Assembly (NCBI GenBank): GCA_020055645.1
Contig: CM034546.1
Location: 22,506,001 to 22,570,000, forward strand
Length of the DNA: 64,000 bases
Source: Tomocerus qinae
Taxonomy: Eukaryota; Arthropoda; Collembola; Entomobryomorpha; Tomoceridae
Reading direction: 5' to 3'
Shown: in pieces, positions 35,304-46,838 of the stretch
Position numbering within the stretch: position 1 is the stretch's first letter
Layout: each line of letters starts with the position of its first letter
Program-made: the position numbers and the translations under genes
Notes under the pieces: model-generated
The model's input: only the letters and a program-made list of their open reading frames with translations
What the model was told of the DNA's origin: nothing
Database searches by the model: none

Positions 35304-37068
35304 GTTCCATGTCTTGGGTGAAACAATATTGTGTGTGACGAATAACAATAACAGCTTCTCATTCCATTGGGTAGAGCCTAAAAGCTATCAGCGAACAATA
35401 AAAGTTTCTAGTATCCTATAATGTTCTGTCACAGGTCTTTCTTATTATTTCGATCTCAACAATATTTCCAATGTATTTTACGTTTTTGCAACATTTACAA
35501 CTTGTAACTTTGCTAAGGTTAGAAAAGCAAAAAAATATCCTATCCTAAAAATACTCTTTCTCAGCCCTCTAAAGGAATAGAAATTTCCACTCAATTGAAA
35601 ACAATGTTAGAAATTGTTTATTAATAGTTCGCTTCTATTTCTTTAATTTCTCTGTTATTTAAAAAACAACGTTAGTCTATGCCCCTGTTGGTGCTACAAG
35701 GTGTATTTCGAATGTATGAATCTGGAACTCATGGGTATTTGATTCCAGAACTATGTAAAACTTAAAGTATTTTTATTATTGTTGAAATGACACAATATAA
35801 CAGTCATTATAAACGCTTAAAGATGTCACCAGTTTTTTGATGTCTTATAGTCATATGCCACAAAATTTCTTCTGTGCCAAATTTTAGCGGTCAAGTATAA
35901 TAATACTTTAAAAGATAAAAAAGAAAAATTCGTTTCCGTTTAACTTCCTGGATGATAAAGCGTTATTTGATGATGAATTAGAGAAAATAGGGATTGGCTG
36001 GATTCAGAATTTAGTGAAGCCAGTTTATTATAAGTGGATATCGAAGGGAATCTTTTCCAATGTTTTTTCGATCAGCTTGTGTCTCCGTATATACTTTCTG
36101 TCCAAGATTTAAAGTCAGTTCCCAAAAATAACTAAAAGATGTCCTTAATATTCGCTCAAAGGGTGCGATGAATGTAGTGTTAATATTTACTTGAAGTTGC
36201 CTAGCTTATAAGTTTGTGTAAAACGTACCAAAAGTTATTATGTTAATTTTCGTTTGTTCGTTGATGTGCAAGTGACTTGGTTGTAAATTCCGGAATTTTA
36301 TTTATCTGTTTAGTACGTTCTTGAAATTTTGTTCCTCCTGGGTGAAAGTTGGAGATATTGTCTGATTTCAAGATAGTATTTTTGGGTATTTGCTGTGCGT
36401 ACAATTAGGTTTTATCTCTGTCCCAAATTTTGAACACTTCGGTATGCTGTTCGTTGTGTGTTCCTTCTTCCTTGTTTGGCTGCTCTTTTTGTGGCCAGGT
36501 GTATTATCATCTTATAATAATGGTGATGATTGTTGGCTTAAAATCAACAAAAATGATTAATGGGATAAAAATCAATACAAATATGAAGACGAACATAATT
36601 TTTACTATAAGATAACGGGGCTAGTGAAATATCTTGCAGTGTTTTGCAATGTTATTTGAAAATGAAATCCTTTTTAGTTGGTCCAGATATTGGCAAATAA
36701 CTTCGTGGATCTTGAATTTGGGTCTTAATTCTTTTGAAATAGAGTAGACTGTCCCTTGTCCTGAAATTTCAGTGGTTGGGTAAACTCTTGGAACTTTAAA
36801 AAATACCTCAAGGAAAGAAAAGACTTTCTCCGAGCATTGGTTGTGTTGAAATATTAGTGACAATTGATCTGATAGTCAAAAGTAAGGTTAATTGACGCGT
36901 ATCCATACTAATGGATCCGGGCAGTTTTTTGATGTATGTCTGTTTATCATACTGGACACTGTTTTGTTAAGATGCGTGGTGGAAAATTATAGGTTGTTCT
37001 ATTGTGAAATTGGCCGAATCAATAGGGAGGAAAAAAATTAAATAATTTTTTAAAATACTTTTATTCGT
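35304..37068. other. Intergenic stretch without a supported gene
   Basis: A minus-strand patch at 36621-36863 is open and distantly similar in sequence to 58440-58570 (CTCA-GGAAA-GAAAA-CTTT). No start, splice or family evidence makes it a gene. Confidence 0.4.
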
Positions 37069-37816
37069 ACTTAAAGGTTAAGAATTTCTGGGTAAAAAGA
37101 AAAAGGTTTTTGTCAATAAAAAAAGGCTTTTAGAAAATAGTCCAATCGTATATACCAAGAAGTAACTGGGTCAATAAAATAAAGTACGAAAGTCAATAAA
37201 TCAAGTACTAATGGCAATACTTAGAAGGATTTTTATTTAGTCAACACTAAAACATTTGTGCTATCTCTTTTAGACCCAGTGTCACTTATCACCATCTTTA
37301 CTACTACAAAAACGTAAAGTGGGACATGCGCATGGACTGTTAAACGTTGTATGTATCTTCTTATTGTTTTGTAATTTAACGTTGTCTCTACGTCCGTATT
37401 GTTTTGAAATGACTAGACTACCAGTACGGATTTTGTTTTACATTTTAACACGCTTAGGCATCATAAATTGATCTACTAAATATTCAAAGGTCTATCGATA
37501 AAATTTGGGCCAATGCGCAGTAGCTAGAAAATAACTTATTTCAACATTGACGTTGACTAAATAAAAATAATTAAGTATTGACCTTTGGGAGTGCCCGTAA
37601 TTGGCATACACTTTTTGGCATAAATAAAAATAATAATTTAATTAAATAATTAAATAAAAATAATTAAGTATTGACCTTTGTACTCGATCTATTGACTATC
37701 GTACTTTATTTTATTGACCTAGCAAATTCTTGGTATGGACGATTGGATTATTTTCTAAAAGCCTTTTTTTATTGTCAAAAAACCTTTTTCTATTTACCCA
37801 TATACCTTTACCCGTA
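37069..37816. mobile_element. Fold-back element with ~150-bp arms, 748 bp
   Basis: The left arm (37069-37215) and right arm (37660-37816) are inverted copies. They share AAAGGCTTTTAGAAAATA, CCAATCGT and GTCAATAAAATAAAGTACGA. Inside, AATAAAAATAATTAAGTATTG is a direct repeat (about 37560 and 37648). No transposase frame; class unknown. Confidence 0.65.
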
Positions 37817-38530
37817 GTTAAATAGGATGAATGATATTTTACATAATCAATTTTTATTATACTGTACACACATTACATGGTTTGGATGTTGAAAAATGAA
37901 ATCATTGCACATGTAAATTTTAATGCAGTCCATCTTTTAATATCTTCTTCACTTTCATACTCAAGTCTATAGGCACTTCTGAAGTCTCGTCGCATGATCA
38001 TGTAATTATGACTAAAGGTATTCCTCTCAGTCTAGTCTGTACACAACCATTATTTACCTCCCAGACTCTTATCCCTCCCAATTTATATATATACCTACAT
38101 TCTATGTATTTCCTTCCTATCTACAAAATTTGTTTCTGTACCGGAAATATTGTTTTATATAGTAGTAAGTATTCGTTCCTAATTAAAGTAGTTTCCTCTT
38201 CCGCATTAAAATTGTACCTATAGCTGTCAAAATATTTTTCCTGCAATGACATTAAGTCACCTTTACATAAATTTTACATAAAGAAAGTTTTTTTATTTTT
38301 ATGCTTATATCCTATATTTTCAAAAATAAAGGATGGAAGGAAGTTTAAGTGCTAAATCTGAAATGAGTACAAGTAAAACAGCAATTATGGCAAAATATAG
38401 TAAATATATTTAGTGAGTAAAATATAGTAAAATAGCAATATAATTAAATAATGAAATTGATACGATGCAATTAATTTAAGAGCGATTTTCAATTGAAATT
38501 GAAATTTAAAATTAAAATGAGATTTTATTC

Positions 38531-38891
38531 TGAGTGCACATTTTAGTTGATCAAAATTTGCAGTAAGAAGGTTTTTTTGTTGGCAATTGGCCATAAGCCC
38601 TGCCTTGTTTCCGTCCTCTGTTCATTGCAAAGCAATTTCTGCGAGCATCTGGTGAGCAACTATGGGAAAACTTAACCAAAGGAGATGCAATTAAAAACCA
38701 TGATAATGTCGAAATTTCTGTCCCTGGGGCTAGAAAACAAAATTTGTCAAATATGAATCCATCGAGTAATATTTGTCTTTATTAATTTTTGACTATATAA
38801 AATACTTACTTCTGCTAACGCATAGACCAACTTTATTACATGATAACAATATTGTGTAGATAATTAGAAACATTGTTCCAATGATATTCAT
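38531..38891 (-). CDS. Candidate small secreted protein, 2 exons, ~88 aa
   Basis: Exon 1 (38891-38810) starts with ATG and encodes a signal-peptide-like run (GTMFLIIYTILLSC). It ends at a strong donor, AGA-A/GTAAGT. Exon 2 starts at 38729 after TTTTGTTTTCTAG and continues in phase for about 60 codons to TGA near 38534. It is basic and cysteine-containing near its end (SCSPDARRNCFAMNRGRK...YCKF). A TATA box (39008-39015) lies upstream. An AATAAA complement lies shortly past the stop. The mix of signals favours a real gene. Against it, the plus strand of exon 2 is also open for 55 codons, so exon 2 could be an antisense shadow. Function unknown. Confidence 0.4.
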
Positions 38892-39007
38892 TTTAATCTC
38901 TAGAAATTATTGGCTATTAAACCTAAAAGTTGTAATTTTCAATTTTTCTATTTAACTGAAAGCCTGATCCAATTAATTTCAAGATTTCAAATTCAACTGT
39001 CAATCAC

Positions 39008-39015
39008 TTTATATA
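39008..39015 (-). promoter_or_regulatory. TATA box upstream of the candidate secreted-protein gene
   Basis: On the minus strand this reads TATATAAA, about 120 bp before the ATG at 38891. That leaves a 5' UTR of roughly 90 bp. Confidence 0.4.
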
Positions 39016-40067
39016 CAATTAGTATTTGGCCGATTTATGTGTTCCCTTTAAGCTAAAAAAGACTACCACTTTTCACTTTCAAACAAATCTTTGCAATGGA
39101 AATGTAGCAGTCTTTTAGATGAGGAGACTTTTCTGTTGATTTATTGGCCCATATTATTTACCTTTTATTTTTAGACATGACTACAATCTGCATTGTATAT
39201 CAGTTTAAATTTTCATAATGTTTCTTCTGACATCATTTGATTTAATTTAATCTCATCCTATATCTCCTGATTACATTCAACGAAGTAAAACGCTTTAAAA
39301 ATGCCTATAGGTAGTATAATTGACCAAGTTGTTGACTTTCACTTGCCATTTAGACATACTAATTATCAAAATTAAGGGGAAAAGGTTTAGCTTCAAATAA
39401 TTAAATCAGCAGTGACTGAGAGACATAGTACTAATAAGTGCAATAATGCGCATTACCTATATCGTTAGCATTAAGTCACTAAGTACAGACAGTACAGTAT
39501 ATGGCACATCAGATTTACCTAACTACCTATTGATTTGCATTATTCATGGTTTTAATTGTATTTCTATTTAAATGTGCTACGACACATAACCGTGAACTTT
39601 GTTAGCGCCATTGTTATAAGTATTTGCAAAGTTCCAGTTTCAATTAATGATTATACATTTATGACGGTAAGGCATAACTATTAGGTAGTGTAAATGACCA
39701 TAAGTTAGTTCTGTACATTCATTGTCTGCCAAATTTTCATTATCATAGTAATTGGAATATTGGAAATGGAACAGACTAATGTTTGCTCTGCTAATATACG
39801 TTGCCAAGTCAAGTATCAGGCTATTTGGACTGGATTCACTATTTAATCGTTAGTATGTATACATCGCCATAAAGAGTGAATGTCATGCAAACTTGTGGGC
39901 AACTGTTTCATGTGATTTATTAATTGGCACAATTAATACAATAAAATATTTGTCTTATTTATTTTGACAACCGTTTCGTATTTTTATACGGGGAGAAACT
40001 GCAAAGCAGGCAGCGCATTTCCCGTAGGGCAATGTGTGGTTTACATCATTTTTGATTGCTTATTTTG

Positions 40068-40372
40068 TTTGTTCAACAACAGGACATTTTGTATGATCTA
40101 CCGATGGACATTTTGTTCCTTTTGTTTTGCTCCATATATTATTATCGGTTCGCATAACCTTCTTTCAGTTCCTATAATAATATCATTAATTACACAACAG
40201 ATATCTATCATAAAATATTGTTTTCCTTTTCAAATTAAATATTTACCTTCAATTTGGCTAAAATTTATTTTATCCGTATCTGTTCTTACTGCCGCCTCTG
40301 GTCTGTGGGCATGGACATGGCTAATGTTAGCATTACTACCACTGACAATGTTATGATTATCATGTTCACCAT
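40068..40372 (-). pseudogene. Frameshifted, truncated copy of the cysteine-rich secreted-protein gene
   Basis: The start and signal-peptide region are recognisable from the ATG at 40372. Relative to the intact copy (46354-46794), about 7 bp are missing after the signal peptide (near 40295), giving an early TAA. About 2 bp are gained in exon 2 (near 40136). The homology stops at 40068, before the second half of exon 2. It cannot make the ancestral protein. Confidence 0.7.
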
Positions 40373-43300
40373 CTACAATATTATTGTCCATTCATCTCAT
40401 TAATTTCATTTATATAATATTCACAATATATTATAATAACTCAAATAGTTATCGATGTTTAATTACAATTACTATTTTATTTATCCTCCCATTAGATTTT
40501 AGAATTCCTTAAATTTCTCTTCAGTTTGATTTACGGCTTCAAACCTATTTCAATCCTTCACAATTTCGTCTTGCTTGTTCAGCTTAAGGGTGAATGATAT
40601 TGACTATTACTTTTCATAATCAACTACTAACATTACACTTTTAATCTACAATACATACTTACTTCGTGTATATGTATCTCCTAGCTATCTTGGTTTATTA
40701 CTCCATAAATATTCTTATCGCTCCTATTTATTGCCATCCAACGAATGATGCTCAATATTTATAAGTGTCAGCTCATTTTTTTAGCCCAAGATTTGGGTAC
40801 CAATTTTTAAGTGAAATCAACTTGGTAATAGTTGTCAGCTTAAATTATAATTTCTGTCCTATTGTCACTTTACATATGTAATGTAAACTGATTTCCGTTT
40901 TACACAATCTCATAAATTATCTGACAGTTTTCTGCATGCAGTTAATCTCGAAGAGCTATACTGGAGTTAGTAAATGCACGAGATTTTTCAAAGCTTTTAC
41001 ACGGTTGGCTCTTTTGACAAGCAAAACTTGTCCTCTAAAATATGTTTACGATTAGGTATTCGTAACATTTGAAATTAAATCAACGTAATTTCATTTGTAC
41101 ATACATTATCACTCATAATTCTTTTTAGAAGAAAGAGAATGAGGCTTGTGAATTGAGATAGTTATATATTGCTTCTGTCTCGAAGCATAAAAATTTTTAC
41201 AAATCCTTTTTCCTTAAAACAAGCTTTGTCGTTATGCTAATTCGTCCATTTCGTCTTGGTTTGGTCTAAAGTTTTGATCATGTTCCATTTAATCCATAAT
41301 TGCTGGAGTCGATTAGCTCCCTTTTGAGTTGATTTTGCGTTCAACATCTGACAGCATAGTGATTCAGATTTTCACTGTTGGTTTTCGGTAGTAAAGATAA
41401 AACTAGACGTTTTTGTCATTATTCATCCATTATAGAATTTACTGATCCGCAGCGAGGAGGGGTCAGGGGGCCCTTGCGCCTATTTTTTTAACTTAGAAAC
41501 CAAAAAAATCTTCTGGCTACGGCACTGAGAATTCGTTCTTAATGATTGAGCTCCCAAGGTAATGTCGGGATTCCAATTCGTTACTGCGTTAGACGAGATG
41601 CTGAGTAAATAATTGTACAATCTGATGGCTTGAGGGTTTTCCACGTCTCAAATAGTGACCCATTTTCTGCAATATTGTAAAATGAGCATTCATTTGTGTG
41701 GTAAATCAACAGGCAATAAATATCAGCTGTAAAGTTGTAATTATTATGCTTCCCTAAAGCAGTATGTCCTAACCATTGTCACTTTACATGGGTAATGTAA
41801 ATTGATTTCCATTTACAAAACATCATAAATTATCTGACTGTATTTTGCAGATTTTCTTTGAATCTTCATCTTGTTCCCATTTTCCAGTTGGGTATATTCC
41901 ATTATGATTGACAGTATTATTTTAATTTTAGTTTGTTTTCAATAATATTACATTGTACATCACGCCATTTCATAGAGTGTAGAATGGGAAAGCTTTCCTG
42001 TTAAAATTATTTTTTATCAACGGCTTCATCTCGTCACTCCAAATAATATATATATTTTACTCAAATTACAGATTTGTCTCCTACGAATCCTGAACCAATT
42101 TATCAATCATAGCCACCCAAAATCGCGATAAGTGGTTGAACTCGAACTACATAATGGTAGTCCCATTTCGTCCAATTATCCTCATTAATTAGTAAATGAT
42201 ATTTTATACATTGAATCTTATTCCGGAGTGCTGAGCCTGAACAGATTTTAGTTTCCCTTTAATTGTCAGGTTTCAGTTCAGAACCTGCAAAATTGAAAAT
42301 ATATCTTAGAAAAGAAATTAGTTACCCTTGTCAAACAGAAATGATAAATGAAATATTTCATGGAAAAAAATAGGTGAATTTTTGAGAAATTATCGAGAAA
42401 TATTTCACTCCTATCTTTTTGAATTTTTTAAACTTAATTAAATATGGTACATGGTACGTACATGGTAATTTGTTTCATTGATTTCAATTCCCTTAGCTTG
42501 AAATAAATTAAATGTGCATTACTTTGCAAACATTGCTGTATGTAATTTATTATTTTACGCGTAGTTTATATTAATACACAACAAATACAGTAAAATGTTA
42601 TATCATATTGATTTTTCAAGCCAAGTATTTGGGTTCCCTTTTCTAATTGAAATTAACTAGCCACAGTATACAGCTATGAGGTATAATTTCTTTTCTATTG
42701 TTGTATTATTTACTTTACATAGGTAATGTTAACTGATTTCTTTGTTCGTTATAGTCATACACTTGCGTAATTCGTTTAGCTTTAATACTAGTTGCAGTTG
42801 AATATAGATGCTTTAGTTTCAGAGATAATTACCATAGGTCTAATTAGTAGATTTGTTGTCGAATCTAGAATAGAATAATTTAAAACTTTCGATTATTGAT
42901 TTTATTGTATGGTCATACGTACGTCTTTGTATAATTCATTTCCTGTCATAATTCTTTTTACAAGAAAATGAATACTTGGAAAAGTTAATCATAACTTCTT
43001 ATTGATATAGCTATTAGGACTTCGTATTTATCTGACTTGTGGGTTAAAATGAATTTTGGGCTTTTCTCTGCAGTTTTAGCAATTTTTGCTACCTAGGCTG
43101 TTGCGGCCTGAATATTTCGCCAATATTGGTTTGGACGAACATTATGTCTTGGCCTTTTGTCCTCATTGGGGTTACAATAGAAAAGGAATTGGGCCATGGC
43201 ATTAATATATTTCTGGGCAAAAATGGGGTAATATGGTTTTAGAGGTAAATTATGGTTTCTATTTCATTCAAACGAAATTTCCTGATGACTCCTGCTTCCC

Positions 43301-43616
43301 AGGCGAGAATTCTGGTGTGGATACGTTCGTTTTGGTTGGATATCCAGATGAATAAAACTAAAAGGTAGTAGTTTTAACGGAGGATGTGAACAACTTGTGC
43401 ATGGTATCTAGCCTTTTCAGTTCAATTTTGTCCCATGTGGTCTTATTTTAGTCTTCAGAATATCGTTGTGATTCGGTGACTTGGCAGTTCCACTCATTTG
43501 TTTCAGTGAAATAGCCGCCAAAACAAAGAAATTATGTTTATGTCGATATCCGTCACAAATAGCATTCGCGCCTATAACGACTGAGTTCATAGTCCACAAT
43601 AATGTGTTCCAGATGG

Positions 43617-45000
43617 CAGGTAACTATAAATGCACTCCTTTTTTACAAAAAAGGTAAAAAGTACAGCATTTTTAAAAAAAAGCAGTCATTTTTTACCCTT
43701 TTACATTTTTGCCTTGTTTACATGTACCGGGTGATTGCTTATAAGGTCCACACAGTCTAGGCTCTCTAGCTCCTAAACGGAGGCTGCTACAGAAATAAGA
43801 GAACCATCATTGGAAAGAGGAGGAAATTTCCTACAAAACAGACTATAAGGATAATTTTATTGACTCTAGTTTCGGGCTTGGAAATTTTATGAAATATGAC
43901 AAAAGTAGCCTATAATTGTATGTATTTGTGTGCAGTTTATGAGGTTGCTCATTTTAAATGGTAAATGCTAAGCTTTTAACGCTGCTTAAAATGGTGGATG
44001 TTCATCAAAGAGCAAATCATAACAATAAATTGGTAAAAATTTATTGTCATCAGCTTAGACATTAAAACGAAGACACCCAGGTTGATTTGAGTTAAAGATC
44101 CCAGGTTAGCGAAACATTTTTTATTCCAAGTGAAATCTTGATCGGCGGTGGTAAAAGAATTTCTTCTATCAATCTGAAACGGATTCAAGCATTGATTTGC
44201 AAGTGAAAAATTAGCTCAAGTCAACCTTATTGGCTCCAATCCAAAGGCAGCTTCGTTGTTTAAGTTATGAGTAAGTTTAAAGAAATAAAGATTTTTCTTG
44301 AAAATGGGCTACCCACTACAAACAATTTTTGTTGTCAATCCAAATCTGTATTTGAAGTGAAATGGGCGAAGACAAGAAAATGCAAATGGTCTGCTGCCCA
44401 TTTCAACTGCATTACAGTTTTTGGTACCTTAAAGCTGGTTTAAAATTTGAGTTTAAGTTCAAAAGACTTTATCACCCCTATTTGGCAATTCAACCAAAAA
44501 GTGATCACTGAAAATCACTAAGATTCATTGTAACAGTTTTTTTAGCGAGTTTCAACTTCCAATTACTCGTTACAACAGGTTTAAACCATTTCCAAAACTC
44601 CCCGAAGTTTAGGAACAAAGATTCATTAATTAAAGAAGGTTGTGTAAAAATGAGGAATTTAACATGAAAATTTGGTATTTGACTTCCTGATTTTTAATTT
44701 TTTAAGTGGAAATCAATAAATTTGTTCTTATGGTCTGTTTTGTAGGAAATTTTGTCATTTTTCCAATGGTAGTCCTCTCATTTCCGTAGCAGCCTCCGTT
44801 TAGGAGCTAGAAGGCCTAGACCTTGTGGACCTTATTAGCAATCATACTGTATAAAGGAAGTAAATGGGGCCCGCTGACACATTAAAATTGGTAAAAAGGC
44901 AATAAAGGAATGCTTTAAAATTACTTACTTCTACCTTTTTATAAAAAAGACAAAAAAGGTAAAAGTCGAGTCGAAAAAGTTATTTTTTGTTCCCTGCCTG
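43617..45000. mobile_element. Outer transposon in copy C, with nested element
   Basis: It is absent from the matching place in copy D (near 49461), which defines the insertion. Ends read CAGGTAAC and, from the right in complement, CAGGCAGG. Subterminal DNA is rich in AAAAAGGTAAAAA-type motifs in both orientations. TGG occurs on both sides; no 8-bp duplication is visible. The build is hAT-like but unproven. Confidence 0.55.
43727..44849. mobile_element. Inner TIR element flanked by TA, 1123 bp
   Basis: The inverted ends share GTGATTGCT/ATGATTGCT, TAAGGTCCACA, TAGCTCCTAAACGGAGGC and TTTCCTACAAAACAGAC, about 130 bp in all. TA lies on both sides (43725-43726 and 44850-44851). Long similar arms with TA flanks suggest a Tc1/mariner-type non-autonomous element. 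No transposase frame is left. Confidence 0.65.
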
Positions 45001-46353
45001 TGGTTCCTGCATTAGATGTGGTGCTAAGTGCTGGCGGAAAAGATGCTGCAGTCGAGAGATTTAAGTGTCTTTCAGGATCCAACAGGTTCCTATGTTTGAA
45101 TTACGTTGGATTTCGGTTTCATAATTTGTTAATGGGATTTGAGAGACTTGGGTAAGAGTTGTGAAAAGTAGTATGGTAAGGTGTCTATTGCGTTTGTCTC
45201 TTGGATTGTTAATTTGAAGAGGAAATATATGACGTGCTGTGTTATCTAAGAATTTGGGTAGAAAAATCAACTGGCAATAGATGTCGGTTACAAAGTTTTA
45301 ATTTGTGCTTCACCTTTGCTCATGTCCTAACAACTGTCACTTTACATACGTATTGTAAATTGATTTCCGTTTTACACTCATAAAAAATTTTTGACTGTTT
45401 TTTCCAGTCTTTCTCGAAGAGCTCTCAACTGGAGTTAGAAATGAGATGTTCAATAGTTCGTGATTAAAGGATTAGGCTCTTTGTAAAAGATTTGAGGTGG
45501 ATTCCGTGTCAAAATATTATGTTTTGCTACATTATTAATCTCAATTTTACCTAGCAGGTCATTCAAACGGCCCTCGTATGAAACACCTATAAATGACCCA
45601 CGACGATATTTTCTACGATATAAAAGAATATAATATGTGAAACATTTATGTCGAAACTGAAAATATTGCTTATAATTTATCTACAATGGATAGAAAAAAT
45701 GAAATACGTTTTCATTGATTTAATCTATAATTATAACTATTGCAGTAAAGGCTATATGTCATTTTGCTTTCCTCGGATCATCCTTTACTTAAAAATTTGG
45801 TTAACTTACCAGTTATTATTCAAAGCACAATTAAATGCAAATGACAAGGATAATTAGAACATTTTTGGTGTAATAGTAGAATTGATAAATTGTAGAACAT
45901 TACATTTAATGAAATCAGTGCTGCATTAGAGTAAACACGTGGTTCGATAAAGCCAAAAGCATGTGTAATGCGAAAACGGCTTGTCAACAGCCATTTGTCA
46001 CTACAGGGTAATGTTTTTATTTATTTTTTGTATTAATTTAAAAATAAGCTTAATCACTAGTTTACGTTTTCTAACATCGATTTCCTTTCGTGGTCTGAAA
46101 GGATATCCCAAAATCAACTTGTATAAATATAATCTTTTTCAGAAGATAAAGATCTTTAAAACAACAAAAATTGAGACAGCACAGTACAATTGCAAATTCT
46201 CCATACACTACTAGTAGTACCATAATTTGTTTTTTCATTTCATACTATGTTATTCAAAATATCTTTCCCTACCAAATGTCTTTCATTAATAAAGCATTTA
46301 AATTTGGGTTTTTATTATTACGACGAATTATTACAAGCGTTACAACTAAGCAA

Positions 46354-46794
46354 CTATATGAAAATTAACCAGCAAATTTCAAACCCTGATTTAGCTATTT
46401 CCACTACAGTGTTATCCATTATTGTGTCATTGCAATTGCAATTACAAATATCAAGTTCTTTTCTTGGTTCAATAACAGCACATTTCGTTTGTTCAACAAC
46501 AGGACATTTTGTTTGTTCTACTGATGGACATTTTATTCCTTTTGCCTTGCTCCATATTATTATCGGTTCACATAATCTTCTTGCAGTTCCTATAATATCA
46601 TTCATTACACAACAAATATTTATCATAAAATATTGTTTTCTTTCAAATTAAATATGTATACCTTCAATTTGTCCAAAATTTACTTTGTCCGTATCTATTC
46701 TTACAGCCTCCTCTGGTAGTGGTATTTGGGGCACGGGCATGGCTAATGTTTGAATTATCACGACTAACAATGTTATGATTACCACATTCACCAT
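46354..46794 (-). CDS. Cysteine-rich small secreted protein, 2 exons, 122 aa
   Basis: Exon 1 is 46794-46662 and encodes a clear signal peptide (VVIITLLVVIIQTLA) followed by a short proline-rich stretch. The 72-bp intron is GAAG/GTATAC...TTATAG/GAAC and joins in phase. Exon 2 is 46589-46354 and ends at TAG. The mature part has 8 cysteines. Three tandem 8-residue repeats (KCPSVEQT, KCPVVEQT, KCAVIEPR) are followed by DICNCNCND and an EICW near the end. A TATA box lies upstream (46832-46838) and AATAAA on the minus strand near 46310. A pseudogene copy at 40068-40372 shows the locus was duplicated. I do not recognise the family. It could be a defence, venom-like, cuticular or signalling peptide; none of these is shown. 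Confidence 0.68.
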
Positions 46795-46831
46795 CTTCAA
46801 TTTTATTGTACATTCATCTTATTAATTTCAT

Positions 46832-46838
46832 TTATATA
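46832..46838 (-). promoter_or_regulatory. TATA box of the cysteine-rich secreted-protein gene
   Basis: TATATAA reads on the minus strand 38 bp before the ATG at 46794. This predicts a very short 5' UTR. Confidence 0.4.

Larger units (their letters stand above)
40068..46172. repeat. Second segmental duplication, copy C
   Basis: It aligns in order with 46486-50743. Shared blocks include TTGTTCAACAACAGGACATTT, TCTCGAAGAGCTATACTGGA (40949 and 47379) and TCGAATCTAGAATAGAATAA (42861 and 48740). It carries the dead copy of the cysteine-rich gene at its left edge. It has a nested transposon at 43617-45000 that is absent from copy D. Confidence 0.8.

Noticed and set aside
39964..40356. A 130-residue open frame on the plus strand
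   Set aside because: It is antisense to the dead copy of the cysteine-rich gene, and its frame is not kept in the matching place of the duplicate (46480 onward).
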